From: Brevundimonas sp.
GTDB taxonomy: Bacteria > Pseudomonadota > Alphaproteobacteria > Caulobacterales > Caulobacteraceae
Direction of reading: 5' to 3'
Assembly: GCA_020253595.1 (NCBI GenBank)
Contig: JADCBH010000061.1
Location: 1-6,857 of the forward strand
Length of the DNA: 6,857 nt
Position numbers and translations under genes: made by a program. Numbering within the stretch: the stretch's first letter is position 1; every line of letters begins with the position of its first letter. The notes below the pieces were generated by a model. That model was not told the origin of the DNA and made no database searches. It was given only the letters and a program-made list of their open reading frames with translations. Positions 6,264-6,857 of this stretch are shown one piece after another.

Positions 6264-6857
6264 CGCGCCCCAGCACAGCCATGAATTCGTTGCGGTTCAA
6301 CGGTGTGTCGTACACTCGAAAGCGCTTGAACGGGCTCAGTTCCAGGTCTGCCAGCGTCGCGAGGATGCGACGGAAGACGGCGGGGGTCAGATGCCAGGCG
6401 TGAACGTCGATATAGGCGTCACCCTTCTCCTCGATGTGCTGGATGGCCCAGGCCAAACGCTCGCGCTCCAGAGCCGAGACGTCATCGTGATCGCCGCGCC
6501 AGTGGCGGACAGCATCGTTGTGATCGCTCAGCACCACTTGGTCGATCACGTTTCGGCGCGTGTTGCGCGTCCGTCCCCGCGCATCCAGCACGTCCGCTAT
6601 CGTTGAGGCTGTGCGCTTATGGTCGAAGCAGAAGCGCTTGTCCGGACACATGATCCAGTACATCCCCCCGGGTCGGAGGGCGTCCGCGACCTGCTGGAGG
6701 TGGCTGATCAGGTCTGGCTGATGCTCGATCGCATGGCTGGAGAAGACGGCATCGAACGCGGCACCGGCGGCCTCTGACAGGCCATTGGTGAAGTGAATGA
6801 TCTCCGGGCACCCGTTCGGGTCGGCCCCTTCCGCCTTGGCGAGCGTCCGGAGCGTAG
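6256..6857 (-). CDS. Class I SAM-dependent methyltransferase, 3' part (start outside window)
   Basis: The frame is open from the right edge to the TGA at 6256-6258, giving 199 residues. An internal ATG at 6663 could be mistaken for the start, but the codons before it encode conserved family sequence: EIIHFTNGL, FDAVFSSHAIEHQPDL and LRPGG. The true start is therefore beyond the window. C-terminal blocks PDKRFCFDH, DHNDAVRHWRGDH, DVHAWHLTP and RVYDTPLNRNEF match the next gene block for block. In the 36-residue stretch starting at EIIHFTNGL I count 26 identities with that neighbour. The SAM motif I region would lie outside the window. Together the two genes look like an old tandem duplication, each possibly methylating a different position or sugar. 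The last 8 bases overlap the start of the neighbour. Confidence 0.88.
   Translation of the reverse strand, partial: TLRTLAKAEGADPNGCPEIIHFTNGLSEAAGAAFDAVFSSHAIEHQPDLISHLQQVADALRPGGMYWIMCPDKRFCFDHKRTASTIADVLDARGRTRNTRRNVIDQVVLSDHNDAVRHWRGDHDDVSALERERLAWAIQHIEEKGDAYIDVHAWHLTPAVFRRILATLADLELSPFKRFRVYDTPLNRNEFMAVLGRDD

Noticed and set aside
6256..6663. Treating the ATG at 6663 as the start of the rightmost methyltransferase
   Set aside because: Conserved methyltransferase sequence continues upstream in the same frame to the window edge, matching the neighbouring paralogue.

Overview
The window is GC-rich and carries one densely packed set of genes, all on the minus strand and read from right to left. 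It looks like the interior of a cell-surface glycan or protein-glycosylation locus. Protein style (Ala/Arg-rich, a TPR-GT2 fusion, EGR-type repeats on glycosyltransferases, chains of overlapping genes) suggests an alphaproteobacterium, perhaps Caulobacterales such as Brevundimonas or Caulobacter. That is an inference; there is no rRNA or other taxonomic marker here.

Layout in order of transcription: (A) 6857-6256, the 3'-terminal part of a class I SAM-dependent methyltransferase whose start lies outside the window. (B) 6263-5382, a complete paralogous methyltransferase that overlaps A by 8 bases. (C) 5385-3283, a 700-residue protein with three TPRs, a degenerate GT-A-like domain and an intact family-2 glycosyltransferase domain; it overlaps B by 4 bases. 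(Gap) 74 bases, the only intergenic space. (D) 3208-2393, an FkbM-like methyltransferase preceded by a clear ribosome-binding site. (E) 2396-747, a GT4-type (GT-B) glycosyltransferase with a C-terminal extension, starting at a TTG that overlaps the stop of D. (F) 750-1, the N-terminal 250 residues of another GT4-like glycosyltransferase. It begins with two EGR-type repeats and runs off the left edge.

Together the genes encode three sugar-transfer enzymes and three methyltransferases. The simplest reading is assembly of a glycan whose sugars are methylated or capped by methyl groups, on a lipid carrier or directly on a protein. No flippase, polymerase, ABC transporter, sugar-nucleotide synthesis gene or acceptor protein is visible, so neither the glycan nor its acceptor can be named from this window. 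The strands and overlaps indicate one transcription unit with translational coupling. I found no tRNA, rRNA, CRISPR, insertion sequence, attachment site, riboswitch or convincing terminator.

The most noteworthy points are the pseudo-glycosyltransferase domain in C (acidic metal-binding residues replaced), the tandem methyltransferase paralogues A and B, two successive TTGA start/stop overlaps, and an EGR-like motif shared by a methyltransferase and a glycosyltransferase. I see no evidence for a wholly new type of system.
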